A stretch of 18,648 bases of DNA from CAYYMD01 sp964480425 (GCA_964480425.1 CAYZPY010000036.1:1-18648); one strand, 5' to 3'; counted from the first letter of the stretch, positions 1 through 6,906 are shown. The notes: generated by a model from the sequence alone, not told the origin. Numbers and translations: made by a program.

Positions 1-5
1 AACAG

Positions 6-24
6 CGAGGGCAAGATGCCCTCG
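6..24. repeat. Perfect short hairpin, 8-bp stem with 3-base loop
   Basis: CGAGGGCA (6-13) and TGCCCTCG (17-24) are perfect reverse complements around a 3-base loop. The hairpin lies about 115 bases past the stop of the minus-strand PurF-like gene. No T tract follows on either strand, so it is not a standard intrinsic terminator. It may be a dispersed palindrome or a weak 3' end structure. Bases 25-102 hold nothing I can recognise. Confidence 0.45.
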
Positions 25-102
25 TCACGCGCGGGCCAGACACCGGCGACACGTTCTCATACACATTCTAAGAAATTCATGTTCTGTTCTCTGTGGTTTA
101 TT

Positions 103-118
103 TCCGCCGTCGGGCGGA
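103..118 (-). terminator. Possible weak terminator hairpin after the PurF-like gene
   Basis: TCCGCC (103-108) and GGCGGA (113-118) form a perfect 6-bp stem with a 4-base loop. The hairpin starts 20 bases after the stop codon of the minus-strand gene. On the minus strand it is followed by AAATAAAC rather than a T run, so intrinsic termination would be inefficient. The position is its best support. Confidence 0.25.
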
Positions 119-137
119 CCTTACAACCGGTGCCGGA

Positions 138-1544
138 TTATCCTTCGCCGTCCCAGCAATAGGTGCAGAGTTTTTCCTTGGGCAGCCCTATCGCCTCGAC
201 GAGATCCCGGAGTTTCTGGTATTTCAATGTCGTGAGGTTCAGGCGTTTCCTTATCTTGTCGACCATTTCATTGTATTTGTCCGAATCGGCGTTTGCATAG
301 TCGACGGGGCAGTGTTTGCACGGACCCTCCAGTTCGCTTACGGCGCGCCGACCGGCAAGGTCCATTTCGCTGCGTGACCGCGAAAAATTCAGGAATTTAC
401 AGCCGTATATCAAAGGTGGGCACGCCGGGCGCATGTGGACCTCCCTGGCGCCGTAATCGTAGAGTCGCTGGATAGTGTCTTTGAGTTGGGTGCCCCTGAC
501 GATTGAGTCCTCGCAGAACAGCAGGCGGTTGCCCTCGATAATCTGCTTTATAGGTATGAGTTTCATCCTTGCAACCAGGTCGCGTATTTTCTGGTCCTGC
601 GGCATGAACGACCTCGGCCAAGTGGGGGTATACTTGACGAACGGTCTGCGGAAGGGCAGTCCGGTGGCGTTTGCGTATCCCAGCGCGTGTCCGGTGCCCG
701 AGTCGGGAATGCCGGCGACCATGTCCACCTCCACGTCGTCGTTTGTCGCCAGTGCGGCGCCGCAGCGGTTCCTTACGTCTTCCACGTTTATGCCCTCGTA
801 GGATGAGGCGGGGAAACCGTAGTACACCCACAGGAACGAGCATATCCGCATCTTGTTGCCCGGCGGTAATTTCTGTTCGATGCCGTCGGCCGTCATAAGC
901 ACGGTTTCTCCCGCGCCGAGATAGCGGTGCGTGCGGTATCCCAGGTTCGGAAACGCGCATGTTTCCATGGTTACCGACATGGCGCCGTCCTTTTGTCCGA
1001 TGATTACCGGCGTGCGCCCCAGTTTGTCCCTGGCCGCCCATATCCCTTCCTCGGTCAACAAAAGCAGCGAGCAGGAGCCCTCTATGGACTCCTGTATGTT
1101 TCGGATGCCTTCCGTAAAACTGTCCTTGCAGTTTATGAGCGAGGCGATAAGTTCGGTCTGATTTACGCCACCGTTGCTCATTTCGGCGAAGTGGACGGCG
1201 CGGTCGGCGAAGGCCCGGCGGGCCAACTCGGGCGCGTTGGTGACCTTTCCGACGGTGACGATTGCGTACGTTCCCAGGTGCGAGCCGATAATCAGCGGCT
1301 GGTCCTCGTAGTCGCTTATTATGCCGATGCCGGACGAGCCGTGGAGCTTGTGGACGTCGTCCTCGAACTTGGAGCGGAACTGGGCGTTTTCGATATTGTG
1401 TATGAACCTGTTGAATCCCAGCGCGTCGGGATCGAACACTGTCATCCCGCCCCGCCTGGTGCCGAGGTGGGAATGATAATCGGTGCCGAAAAACAGGTCC
1501 TCGATACAATCGTCCCCGGACACCACGCCGAAAAATCCGCCCAT
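138..1544 (-). CDS. PurF-like amidophosphoribosyltransferase without the catalytic N-terminal Cys
   Basis: PurF transfers glutamine-derived ammonia to PRPP, giving phosphoribosylamine, the first step of purine synthesis. This 468-residue protein has the family layout: an N-terminal Ntn-type glutaminase region (about 1-230, with RDKLGRTP at 172-179) and a C-terminal phosphoribosyltransferase region with the PRPP loop LLFCEDSIVRGT at 341-352 in block form. Cys235, Cys384 or Cys391, Cys460 and Cys463 (CTYC near the C-terminus) resemble the iron-sulfur ligands of Bacillus-type PurF. The N-terminus reads MGGFFG where active enzymes read MCGxxG, so the nucleophilic Cys is replaced by Gly. The start is well supported: AGGAG lies 9 bases before ATG at 1544. 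From memory, similar MGGFFG proteins are annotated as PurF in Bacteroidota, which would make this a conserved sub-family. Glutamine-dependent activity is unlikely; ammonia-dependent or another PRPP chemistry is possible. I therefore withhold the symbol purF. Confidence 0.88.
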   Translation of the reverse strand: MGGFFGVVSGDDCIEDLFFGTDYHSHLGTRRGGMTVFDPDALGFNRFIHNIENAQFRSKFEDDVHKLHGSSGIGIISDYEDQPLIIGSHLGTYAIVTVGKVTNAPELARRAFADRAVHFAEMSNGGVNQTELIASLINCKDSFTEGIRNIQESIEGSCSLLLLTEEGIWAARDKLGRTPVIIGQKDGAMSVTMETCAFPNLGYRTHRYLGAGETVLMTADGIEQKLPPGNKMRICSFLWVYYGFPASSYEGINVEDVRNRCGAALATNDDVEVDMVAGIPDSGTGHALGYANATGLPFRRPFVKYTPTWPRSFMPQDQKIRDLVARMKLIPIKQIIEGNRLLFCEDSIVRGTQLKDTIQRLYDYGAREVHMRPACPPLIYGCKFLNFSRSRSEMDLAGRRAVSELEGPCKHCPVDYANADSDKYNEMVDKIRKRLNLTTLKYQKLRDLVEAIGLPKEKLCTYCWDGEG

Positions 1545-1556
1545 GTCGTTATGCTC

Positions 1557-1620
1557 CTGTTAATTCGTTAACTCGTTAATCGGTTAATCAGTTAATCAGT
1601 AAAAGAAGAGACCGATTAAC
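1557..1620 (-). repeat. 8-bp degenerate tandem repeats and inverted repeat in the PurF-like leader
   Basis: Five consecutive 8-base units fit TTAAYYSG/TTAATCAG between about 1560 and 1599. GTTAATCGGT (1575-1584) is perfectly inverted as ACCGATTAAC (1611-1620) across a 26-base spacer. The block sits between the putative promoter at 1642-1670 and the ribosome-binding site, so it would be transcribed as a hairpin-forming leader. It is AT-rich in a GC-rich window. It may be a regulatory leader or simply a dispersed repeat. Confidence 0.6.
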
Positions 1621-1641
1621 TAATTCACCTGTCTTTATCGA

Positions 1642-1670
1642 ATCATAGTCGAATCTTTACGGCGTTTAAA
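1642..1670 (-). promoter_or_regulatory. Candidate sigma-70-like promoter for the PurF-like gene
   Basis: Read on the minus strand there is TTTAAA (1665-1670), a 17-base spacer, then TATGAT (1642-1647). The -10 matches the consensus at five of six positions and the -35 at four of six. Transcription would begin near 1635, leaving a leader of about 90 bases that includes the tandem repeats. This is motif evidence only, in an AT-rich stretch where chance matches are common. Confidence 0.35.
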
Positions 1671-1785
1671 ATAAAAACAACTGATAACAGATATAAGATG
1701 CGGAAAATTCCTCAAACTTTTTCGACCACCCGGCCGATAAAAATCACACTGTACTTCGAAACCAAGGGTTCATTCACGCCTTGTC

Positions 1786-2103
1786 TTGATAAAGGTTTTC
1801 GGATTGTTTACGTACGTTCTTGGATTTCTGTCGCGCCTTGAATCCAAGCCCGTCCGAATCGTCCTGATATTCGCCCTGTGGGCGCTTGTTGCGGGGATTT
1901 TCCTGATTTGTTTCGTGCGTTGGCTGCACCGGCGCCGCAAATACACCGCCGGCGGATGGGACGACCTGCTGGCCGGTTCGCTGGGGGCGGTGCTGAAGGC
2001 GCTGCTGGGATACACCGTCGTGCTGGTCGTGAAGTTCGGCCTGTCCGCACAGGCCCGGCGGGATGAGAATTCCTCCGGCGGCACGGCTGAAACGGGGCAA
2101 TAA
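1786..2103 (+). CDS. Small two-helix membrane protein, function unknown
   Basis: I do not recognise this 105-residue protein. It has two hydrophobic segments. One at about residues 23-45 is followed at once by a basic cluster (RWLHRRRK), and a second lies at about 65-85. The tail is polar and Gly/Ser-rich. The basic cluster suggests the inter-helix loop is cytoplasmic. Third codon positions are mostly G or C, as in neighbouring real genes, which supports coding. The start is uncertain: TTG at 1786 has no clear ribosome-binding site, and the frame is open for at least 40 bases upstream. It is divergent from the PurF-like gene and stands alone. The minus-strand reading frames over the same bases look like shadows. 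Confidence 0.55.
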   Translation: MIKVFGLFTYVLGFLSRLESKPVRIVLIFALWALVAGIFLICFVRWLHRRRKYTAGGWDDLLAGSLGAVLKALLGYTVVLVVKFGLSAQARRDENSSGGTAETGQ

Positions 2104-2246
2104 GTAAGACTGATACATCCTGTCGGGCTACAATTTCTATTTGCATATTCGGCCTCTATACTTATCCTGTTCTGTTCTGCGAAGTACGTCGCTACGAAGC
2201 ACGAGTCGGAGTAATTTTACCGCGCCGAGAATGTGGATCGCGCAAC

Positions 2247-2267
2247 GCCTGCCCCGTCGAGGCAGGC
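2247..2267. repeat. GCCTGCC palindrome, intergenic copy
   Basis: GCCTGCC (2247-2253) and GGCAGGC (2261-2267) form a perfect 7-bp stem around a 7-base loop. The same stem occurs inside murA (9380-9408), and a related one follows the helicase gene (13252-13278). Together they suggest a dispersed palindromic element. Confidence 0.55.
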
Positions 2268-2369
2268 GAATGGGACTGAACGGTCCGGATTACACAAGGA
2301 AAGAACCTTGTGATTTCCGTGGCCTCTGTGGTTCAGTCGTGGCGGGAGAACTGACGGAAAATATTAGAG

Positions 2370-2390
2370 AGTAGATAGTAGAAAGTAGAA
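2370..2390 (+). repeat. Three 7-bp tandem units just upstream of lysC
   Basis: AGTAGAT, AGTAGAA and AGTAGAA follow each other without a gap and end 12 bases before the lysC start. The block is purine-rich and occupies the place where a ribosome-binding site would be expected. A direct role in translation is conceivable, but nothing shows it. Confidence 0.6.
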
Positions 2391-2402
2391 CTGCCTTCCG
2401 GC

Positions 2403-3680
2403 ATGGGCATAGTGGTAATGAAATTCGGTGGCACGTCGGTGGCCGACGCCGGCAAGATACGCTCGGCCGCAAGACGCGCCGTGCGCGCCCAGAAGGCGGG
2501 CAGGCAGGTGGTTATGGTAGTCTCTGCCATGGGAAAGACCACCGACCGGTTGGTGGACCTTGCCGAGCAGATAACGTCCGACCCGCCCAAGCGTGAAATG
2601 GACCAGTTGCTGTCCACCGGCGAGCAGGTGACCATCGCGCTGATGGCGATGGGGCTGGAGGAGATGGGGGCGGCGGCGATAAGTTTCACCGCCGGGCAGA
2701 TAGGCCTCCTCACCGACGAGGCCCACACCAAGGCGCGGATTAAGAAGATAGACGTCCAGCGTATCCGGCATCACCTGTCGGCGGGGCGGGTGGTGATAGT
2801 GGCCGGTTTCCAGGGGATTACCGAGCGGGGGCACGTAACCACGCTGGGGCGGGGAGGAAGCAACGTCACACTGGTGGCACTGGCGGCGGCGCTGGGCGCC
2901 GAGGAATGCGAGAACTACACCGACGTGGATGGGGTGTACACCGCCGACCCCCGCGTGGTGCCCAATGCGCGAAAAATGAAAAATGTAAGTTACGACGAGA
3001 TGCTCGAACTGGCCTCGCTGGGCGCCGGGGTGCTGCACAACCGGGCGGTGGAATTCGCCAAGAAATACGACGTGCCTATACACGTTCGAAGCAGTCTTAA
3101 CAACCGCAAAGGAACAATAATCGTGTCAGAGACAGAATCAATGGAGCGCATCGTGGTCAGTGGCGCGGCGCTGAAGGAAAAAGTCGCCCGCATAACGCTG
3201 ACCTCGGTGCCGGACAGGCCCGGGGTGGCTGCGAAAATATTCCACACCATCGCCGCCGCCGGCATCGTTGTGGACGACATCATACAGACCATCGCCGCCG
3301 ACGGAACCGCCACCGTCTCGTTCACCGTGGACATCGGCGACCTGCCGGACGCCAGGAAGGTCATCGAGCGCCTGTGCAGGACAATGAAGTGCCGCTCACG
3401 GTTCGAGGACCACCTGGCCAAGGTCTCTGCCGTGGGCGTGGGAATGCGCGTCCACACCGGCGTGGCGGAGAAAATGTTCGAGGCGCTGGCAAAAGCGGGT
3501 ATCAACATACAGAACATCACCACCTCGGAAATCCGCATCTCCTGCCTGGTGGATTCCCGTCAGGGCAAAAAGGCCCTCCGCGTGGTGCACGACGCGTTCG
3601 GCCTGGGCGGTCGCCGCTCGAAAAAGACAAAAAAGGGCGGGAAAAAGAAATCCCGCAAAAAAACCGCGAAAAAGAGATAG
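2403..3680 (+). CDS. lysC: Aspartate kinase with lysine-rich C-terminal tail
   Basis: Aspartate kinase phosphorylates L-aspartate, the committed step to lysine, threonine, methionine and diaminopimelate. The 425 residues comprise an amino-acid-kinase domain (about 1-240: KFGGTSV at 7-13, STGEQ at 71-75, TTLGRGG at 146-152, NYTDVDGVYTADPR at 171-184) and two ACT-type regulatory domains (about 264-330 and 341-403), as in feedback-regulated single-chain kinases. Two things are odd. The usual GGSD signature reads GGSN at 151-154. The last 20 or so residues are a Lys/Arg tail beyond the normal family end. ATG at 2403 gives the usual N-terminus but has no clear ribosome-binding site; ATG at 2418 would also keep the KFGGTS motif. 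The GH51 gene starts 31 bases downstream and may be co-transcribed. Which end product regulates the enzyme cannot be read from sequence. Confidence 0.93.
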   Translation: MGIVVMKFGGTSVADAGKIRSAARRAVRAQKAGRQVVMVVSAMGKTTDRLVDLAEQITSDPPKREMDQLLSTGEQVTIALMAMGLEEMGAAAISFTAGQIGLLTDEAHTKARIKKIDVQRIRHHLSAGRVVIVAGFQGITERGHVTTLGRGGSNVTLVALAAALGAEECENYTDVDGVYTADPRVVPNARKMKNVSYDEMLELASLGAGVLHNRAVEFAKKYDVPIHVRSSLNNRKGTIIVSETESMERIVVSGAALKEKVARITLTSVPDRPGVAAKIFHTIAAAGIVVDDIIQTIAADGTATVSFTVDIGDLPDARKVIERLCRTMKCRSRFEDHLAKVSAVGVGMRVHTGVAEKMFEALAKAGINIQNITTSEIRISCLVDSRQGKKALRVVHDAFGLGGRRSKKTKKGGKKKSRKKTAKKR

Positions 3681-3711
3681 ACGCACCACCTCTTACAACT
3701 GAGAGGAGCAA

Positions 3712-5628
3712 ATGATGTCATTTAGAAAAACAATTATTGCAGCGCTGCTTGTCGCGTGCGTATTGTCAGCAGCGTGTCTCGCAGCCGACGACGAGGTCAA
3801 AAGCGCAAGTATCGAGATAAATCTCGACGCCAAGGGCGAGCCGGTCAATCCTTACATCTACGGGCAGTTCATCGAGCACCTCGGGCGGTGCATCTACGGC
3901 GGGATATGGGCCGAAATGCTCGAGGACCGCAAGTTCTACTTTCCCGTTGAACGAAAGTACGACCCGTACAAAAAACTCCAGAAAACGCCGTTCCCTGTCG
4001 TCGGCGCCTCGCCGTGGGAGATTGCAGGCAGTCCACGCAACGTGAAGATGGTCGAGAAGGACCCGTTCGTGGGCGAGCATGCGCCGATGCTCCAGGCGGG
4101 CGCGTGTATCCGCCAGCATGACCTGGGGCTGGTCGAGGGCAAAAAGTACGTCGGGTACGTGTGGCTCAAGGCCCCGGACGGCAAGGCGTCGGCAAGTGTC
4201 ACACTGTCGCACGCCGAAGGCGAGGCGGCGATTAAGAACCTCGGCAACGATTATTCCAAACACGAGTTTACGTTCACCGCGACGGAATCCACCACCAAAG
4301 CGACGCTTACGATATCCGCCGCCGGCGGGGCGGTGCTGGTGGGCACGGCCTCGCTGATGCCCGCCGACAACGTTCACGGCATGCGGGCCGATACGCTAAA
4401 ACTGCTCAAGGAACTGGACAGCCCCGTCTACCGCTGGCCGGGCGGCAACTTCGTCAGCGGGTACGACTGGAAAGACGGCGTGGGTCCGCGCGACAGGCGC
4501 CCCCCGCGAAAGAACCCCGCATGGACCGGCGTGGAGCACAATGACTTCGGCCTGGACGAGTTCATGACGTTCTGCCGCGTGCTGGAGACCAAGCCGCTCG
4601 TCGTGGTCAACTCCGGGCTGGGCGGCGTGAAGATGGCCGTGGAGGAACTGCAATACGTTAACGGCGCAAAGGACACGCCAATGGGCAAACGACGCGCCGA
4701 AAACGGGCATCCTGACCCCTACGGCGTGACGTGGTGGGGCATCGGAAACGAGATGTACGGGCACTGGCAACTGGGGCACATGCCGCTGGAAAAGTACGTC
4801 AAAAAGCACAATGAATTCGCCGAAGCCATGCGGAAGGAGCATTCATCAATAAAGATTGTGGCCGTTGGCAGGATCGGCAAGTGGTCGCAGGCGATGCTCG
4901 AAAACTGCGCCGACCACATGGACCTGATAAGCGAGCACTTCTACCGCAAGGGCAAGAAGGACGTGGCGGACCACGTGGCGCAGATGCCCAAGATGGTCGC
5001 CGACAAGGTCGGGTTCCACCGCGACGCGCGCAAAAAGATTAAGCACCTGTCCGAAAAAGACATAGACATCGCGCTGGACGAGTGGAATTACTGGTACGGC
5101 CCGTACATTTACGGCGAACTTGGCACGCGGTATTACCTCAAGGACGCGCTTGGCGTCGCGGCCGGGCTGAACGAGATGATCCGCAACAGCGACATCGTAC
5201 GCATGGCCAACTACGCCCAGACCGTCAACGTGATCGGGTGTATCAAGACCACGAAGACCGACGCGGCGTTCGCGACAACCGGCCTTGTGCTGAAACTCTA
5301 CCGTGCCGAGTTCGGCTCGATACCCGTGGAAGCCAGCGGTGCACCGAAGCCGCTGGACGTCGCTGCCGCGCTTACAAAAGACAAAAAGGCCCTGACCGTC
5401 GCCGTGGTGAATCCCACCGACCGGATGCACAAACTGTCGCCGAACATCAAAGTCGCCTCGCCGGGGCGGTCCGCTAAGGCGTGGATTATCACAGGACCGG
5501 AACCGATGTCATACAACGAACCGGGCGAAAAACCTAACGTCACGATCAGCGAAAAGACCATTCCCGACGCCGAGGCGCTCAAGGTCCCGCCTTACAGCGT
5601 GGCGATTTATCGCCTCCCGCTGGAATAA
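3712..5628 (+). CDS. Secreted GH51-family alpha-L-arabinofuranosidase
   Basis: GH51 enzymes release terminal L-arabinofuranosyl groups from arabinan and arabinoxylan by a retaining mechanism. The 638-residue protein opens with a signal peptide (MMSFRKT, then a hydrophobic run to about residue 22, likely cut near CLA-AD; a lipoprotein reading at SAAC is less likely). GQFIEHLGRCIYGGIW is typical of GH51. The acid/base is probably Glu347 in WWGIGNEMYG and the nucleophile Glu457 in ALDEWNYW. Residues of about 100-220 look like an inserted carbohydrate-binding beta-sandwich before the barrel continues at RWPGGNFVSGYDW. The start is firm: GAGGAG lies a few bases upstream of ATG 3712 (the next codon is also ATG). 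An intrinsic terminator follows at 5655-5684. It lies 31 bases behind lysC with no related sugar-utilisation genes nearby, so it may be a lone hydrolase rather than part of a utilisation locus. Confidence 0.92.
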   Translation: MMSFRKTIIAALLVACVLSAACLAADDEVKSASIEINLDAKGEPVNPYIYGQFIEHLGRCIYGGIWAEMLEDRKFYFPVERKYDPYKKLQKTPFPVVGASPWEIAGSPRNVKMVEKDPFVGEHAPMLQAGACIRQHDLGLVEGKKYVGYVWLKAPDGKASASVTLSHAEGEAAIKNLGNDYSKHEFTFTATESTTKATLTISAAGGAVLVGTASLMPADNVHGMRADTLKLLKELDSPVYRWPGGNFVSGYDWKDGVGPRDRRPPRKNPAWTGVEHNDFGLDEFMTFCRVLETKPLVVVNSGLGGVKMAVEELQYVNGAKDTPMGKRRAENGHPDPYGVTWWGIGNEMYGHWQLGHMPLEKYVKKHNEFAEAMRKEHSSIKIVAVGRIGKWSQAMLENCADHMDLISEHFYRKGKKDVADHVAQMPKMVADKVGFHRDARKKIKHLSEKDIDIALDEWNYWYGPYIYGELGTRYYLKDALGVAAGLNEMIRNSDIVRMANYAQTVNVIGCIKTTKTDAAFATTGLVLKLYRAEFGSIPVEASGAPKPLDVAAALTKDKKALTVAVVNPTDRMHKLSPNIKVASPGRSAKAWIITGPEPMSYNEPGEKPNVTISEKTIPDAEALKVPPYSVAIYRLPLE

Positions 5629-5654
5629 CGGGGCGGCGAAAGGTCGACAATCCG

Positions 5655-5684
5655 GGCCCGCGTGTGTCAATCCGCGGGCCTTTT
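5655..5684 (+). terminator. Intrinsic terminator after the arabinofuranosidase gene
   Basis: GGCCCGCG (5655-5662) and CGCGGGCC (5673-5680) form a perfect 8-bp GC stem with a 10-base loop, followed directly by TTTTGGTT. It begins 26 bases after the GH51 stop codon. It also argues against the GTG at 5662 as start of the next gene, since that codon would lie inside the stem. Confidence 0.8.
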
Positions 5685-5703
5685 GGTTAGAATATCGCCC
5701 GAC

Positions 5704-6363
5704 ATGCCGGCGGCAGAACGGAAATACAAGTTATCCTCGCGCGCAAGGAAACTCCGCTACGGCGTTCGCAGGTCGCTTTGGGCGGGACTGGTCGCTGCGA
5801 TTGTCGCCGGGCTGATAATCGCCGACCGCAGCGGGGTATTCGGCCGACGCCCCACGCCCGACGTCGAGAAATACGACGGCAAGACGTTCCGCGTGATCAG
5901 GGTGATCGACGGCGACACGCTCGACGTGGACGTTCCCGACGCGCGACACAGCCATACCCGCATCCGCCTGTGGGGCGTGGACACGCCGGAAATGAATTAC
6001 CGCAAGCCCAACACGCCGCCGGAGCATTTCGCGCCCCAGGCCAGGGAGTTCGTGCGCTTGGCCGCTGCGGGCCGCGACGTCCGACTGGAGCTGCTTCCGC
6101 ACCGACGCACGCGAGGAGTGCACCATCGTCTGCTGGCGTATGTGTATCTGCCTGACGGGACGATGCTCAATCGCGAACTTGTCCGCAGGGGATACGCCTA
6201 CGCCGACCCGCGATTTCAACACGAGCACATGCGGGAATTCCTCCGCCTCCAGCGACAGGCGTGCCGGGCCGGTCGCGGTCTCTGGGCCGACGTCCGTCAG
6301 GCAGACCTGCCCTACTACTGGAGCGGAAAAATCGAACTGCCCGCACCCGCTGCGGCGAATTAA
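5704..6363 (+). CDS. Membrane-anchored staphylococcal-nuclease (TNase) domain protein
   Basis: The SNase/thermonuclease family hydrolyses DNA and RNA with calcium. From ATG 5704 the protein has 219 residues: a basic N-terminus (KYKLSSRARKLRYGVRR), one membrane segment at about 24-40, and an SNase domain at about 60-196. Expected active-site residues appear present: Asp69/Asp71 in VIDGDTLDV, Arg88, Asp93-Thr94 and Glu96 in IRLWGVDTPE, and Arg142 in HHRLLAYVY. The positive-inside rule puts the nuclease domain outside the cytoplasmic membrane. The longer frame from GTG 5662 starts within the upstream terminator and is rejected. No strong ribosome-binding site precedes ATG 5704. A role in degrading extracellular nucleic acid is inferred from topology. 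Confidence 0.88.
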   Translation: MPAAERKYKLSSRARKLRYGVRRSLWAGLVAAIVAGLIIADRSGVFGRRPTPDVEKYDGKTFRVIRVIDGDTLDVDVPDARHSHTRIRLWGVDTPEMNYRKPNTPPEHFAPQAREFVRLAAAGRDVRLELLPHRRTRGVHHRLLAYVYLPDGTMLNRELVRRGYAYADPRFQHEHMREFLRLQRQACRAGRGLWADVRQADLPYYWSGKIELPAPAAAN

Positions 6364-6369
6364 TATAGT

Positions 6370-6410
6370 CCGGCATTGTTGGAAACTTGCCGGGCGTGCA
6401 TGTTTACAAT
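6370..6410 (+). promoter_or_regulatory. Candidate promoter region of ispF
   Basis: TACAAT (6405-6410) matches the -10 consensus at five of six positions and lies 13 bases before the ispF ATG, so the transcript would be almost leaderless. No good -35 box is found at 16-18 bases. A 6-bp hairpin (CCGGCA 6370-6375 with TGCCGG 6388-6393) lies just upstream. Weak evidence. Confidence 0.28.
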
Positions 6411-6423
6411 AACCTGTGGCGTT

Positions 6424-6906
6424 ATGAGAGTAGGACTCGGTTATGATTCGCACCGCTTCGCCGACGCCGCCGGCGGGGCTGAGATAGTGCTGGGCGGTGT
6501 GAGTATAGCGCAAGATCGCGTACTTCTGGGCCACAGCGACAACGACGTGGTCCTGCACGCGGTGACCGACGCGATACTCGGGGCGGTGGCCGCCGGCGAC
6601 ATAGGGCAGCACTTCCCCGAGACTGACGACCGCTGGGCCGGGGCCGACAGCAGCATTTTCGTGGCGCACGCGCTTAACCTCGCCGCCGAGCGCAACTGCC
6701 GCGTGGGCAACTGCGACGTGACGATAATTACCGAGTCGCCGAAAATCGCGCCGCACCGGGATAAAATGCAGCAGAGCATCGCGCTGATGCTGGGCGTGGA
6801 ACCATCGGCCGTATCGGTCAAGGCAAAAACCAACGAGGGCATGGGCGCCATCGGCGCCGGCGAGGGCATCGCTGCCTTCGCGGTGGTGTGTTTGGTCGGC
6901 GATTGA
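6424..6906 (+). CDS. ispF: 2-C-methyl-D-erythritol 2,4-cyclodiphosphate synthase
   Basis: IspF cyclises CDP-methylerythritol 2-phosphate to the 2,4-cyclodiphosphate, the fifth step of the MEP isoprenoid pathway, as a cytosolic zinc-dependent trimer. The 160-residue product is of normal size. Asp8 and His10 in GYDSHRF and the His of LLGHSDNDV are the expected metal ligands. The DIGQHFPETD and GADS segments and the C-terminal KTNEGMGAIGAGEGIA fit the substrate pocket. I chose ATG 6424, which gives the family-typical MRVGLGYDSHRF; the longer frame from 6376 adds residues with no counterpart. No clear ribosome-binding site is seen. cysS begins 28 bases downstream, a neighbourhood known from other bacteria, so the two are probably co-transcribed. 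The other MEP gene in this window is dxr at 13405. Confidence 0.93.
   Translation: MRVGLGYDSHRFADAAGGAEIVLGGVSIAQDRVLLGHSDNDVVLHAVTDAILGAVAAGDIGQHFPETDDRWAGADSSIFVAHALNLAAERNCRVGNCDVTIITESPKIAPHRDKMQQSIALMLGVEPSAVSVKAKTNEGMGAIGAGEGIAAFAVVCLVGD

Larger units (their letters stand above)
2104..2402. other. Intergenic region upstream of lysC, no gene seen
   Basis: No convincing gene lies in these 299 bases. The region contains a TATACT hexamer at 2157-2162 with no good -35 partner, a palindrome at 2247-2267, and a short 7-bp tandem repeat at 2370-2390. If transcription began near 2169, lysC would have a leader of over 200 bases. I see no lysine-riboswitch core in it. Confidence 0.5.

Noticed and set aside
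89..2333. Shared CTCTGTGGTT string at 89-98 and 2324-2333
   Set aside because: A 10-base match in two intergenic regions is suggestive of a dispersed repeat but too short to claim without genome-wide counts.
2141..2374. 77-codon plus-strand frame upstream of lysC
   Set aside because: The product (Ser/Arg-rich, then low similarity to anything) spans a palindrome and AT-rich leader; no ribosome-binding site; codon bias unlike neighbours.
2104..2402. Lysine riboswitch ahead of lysC
   Set aside because: The leader is long enough, but I could not find the conserved five-helix core sequences; only a 7-bp palindrome and short repeats are visible.
5662..5703. Longer start (GTG 5662) for the nuclease gene
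   Set aside because: The codon lies in the stem of the intrinsic terminator of the preceding gene. ATG 5704 gives a basic N-terminus followed by the membrane segment.
6376..6423. N-terminal extension of ispF
   Set aside because: The added residues (MLETCRACMFTITCGV) have no counterpart in IspF; ATG 6424 gives the canonical MRVGLGYDSHRF.
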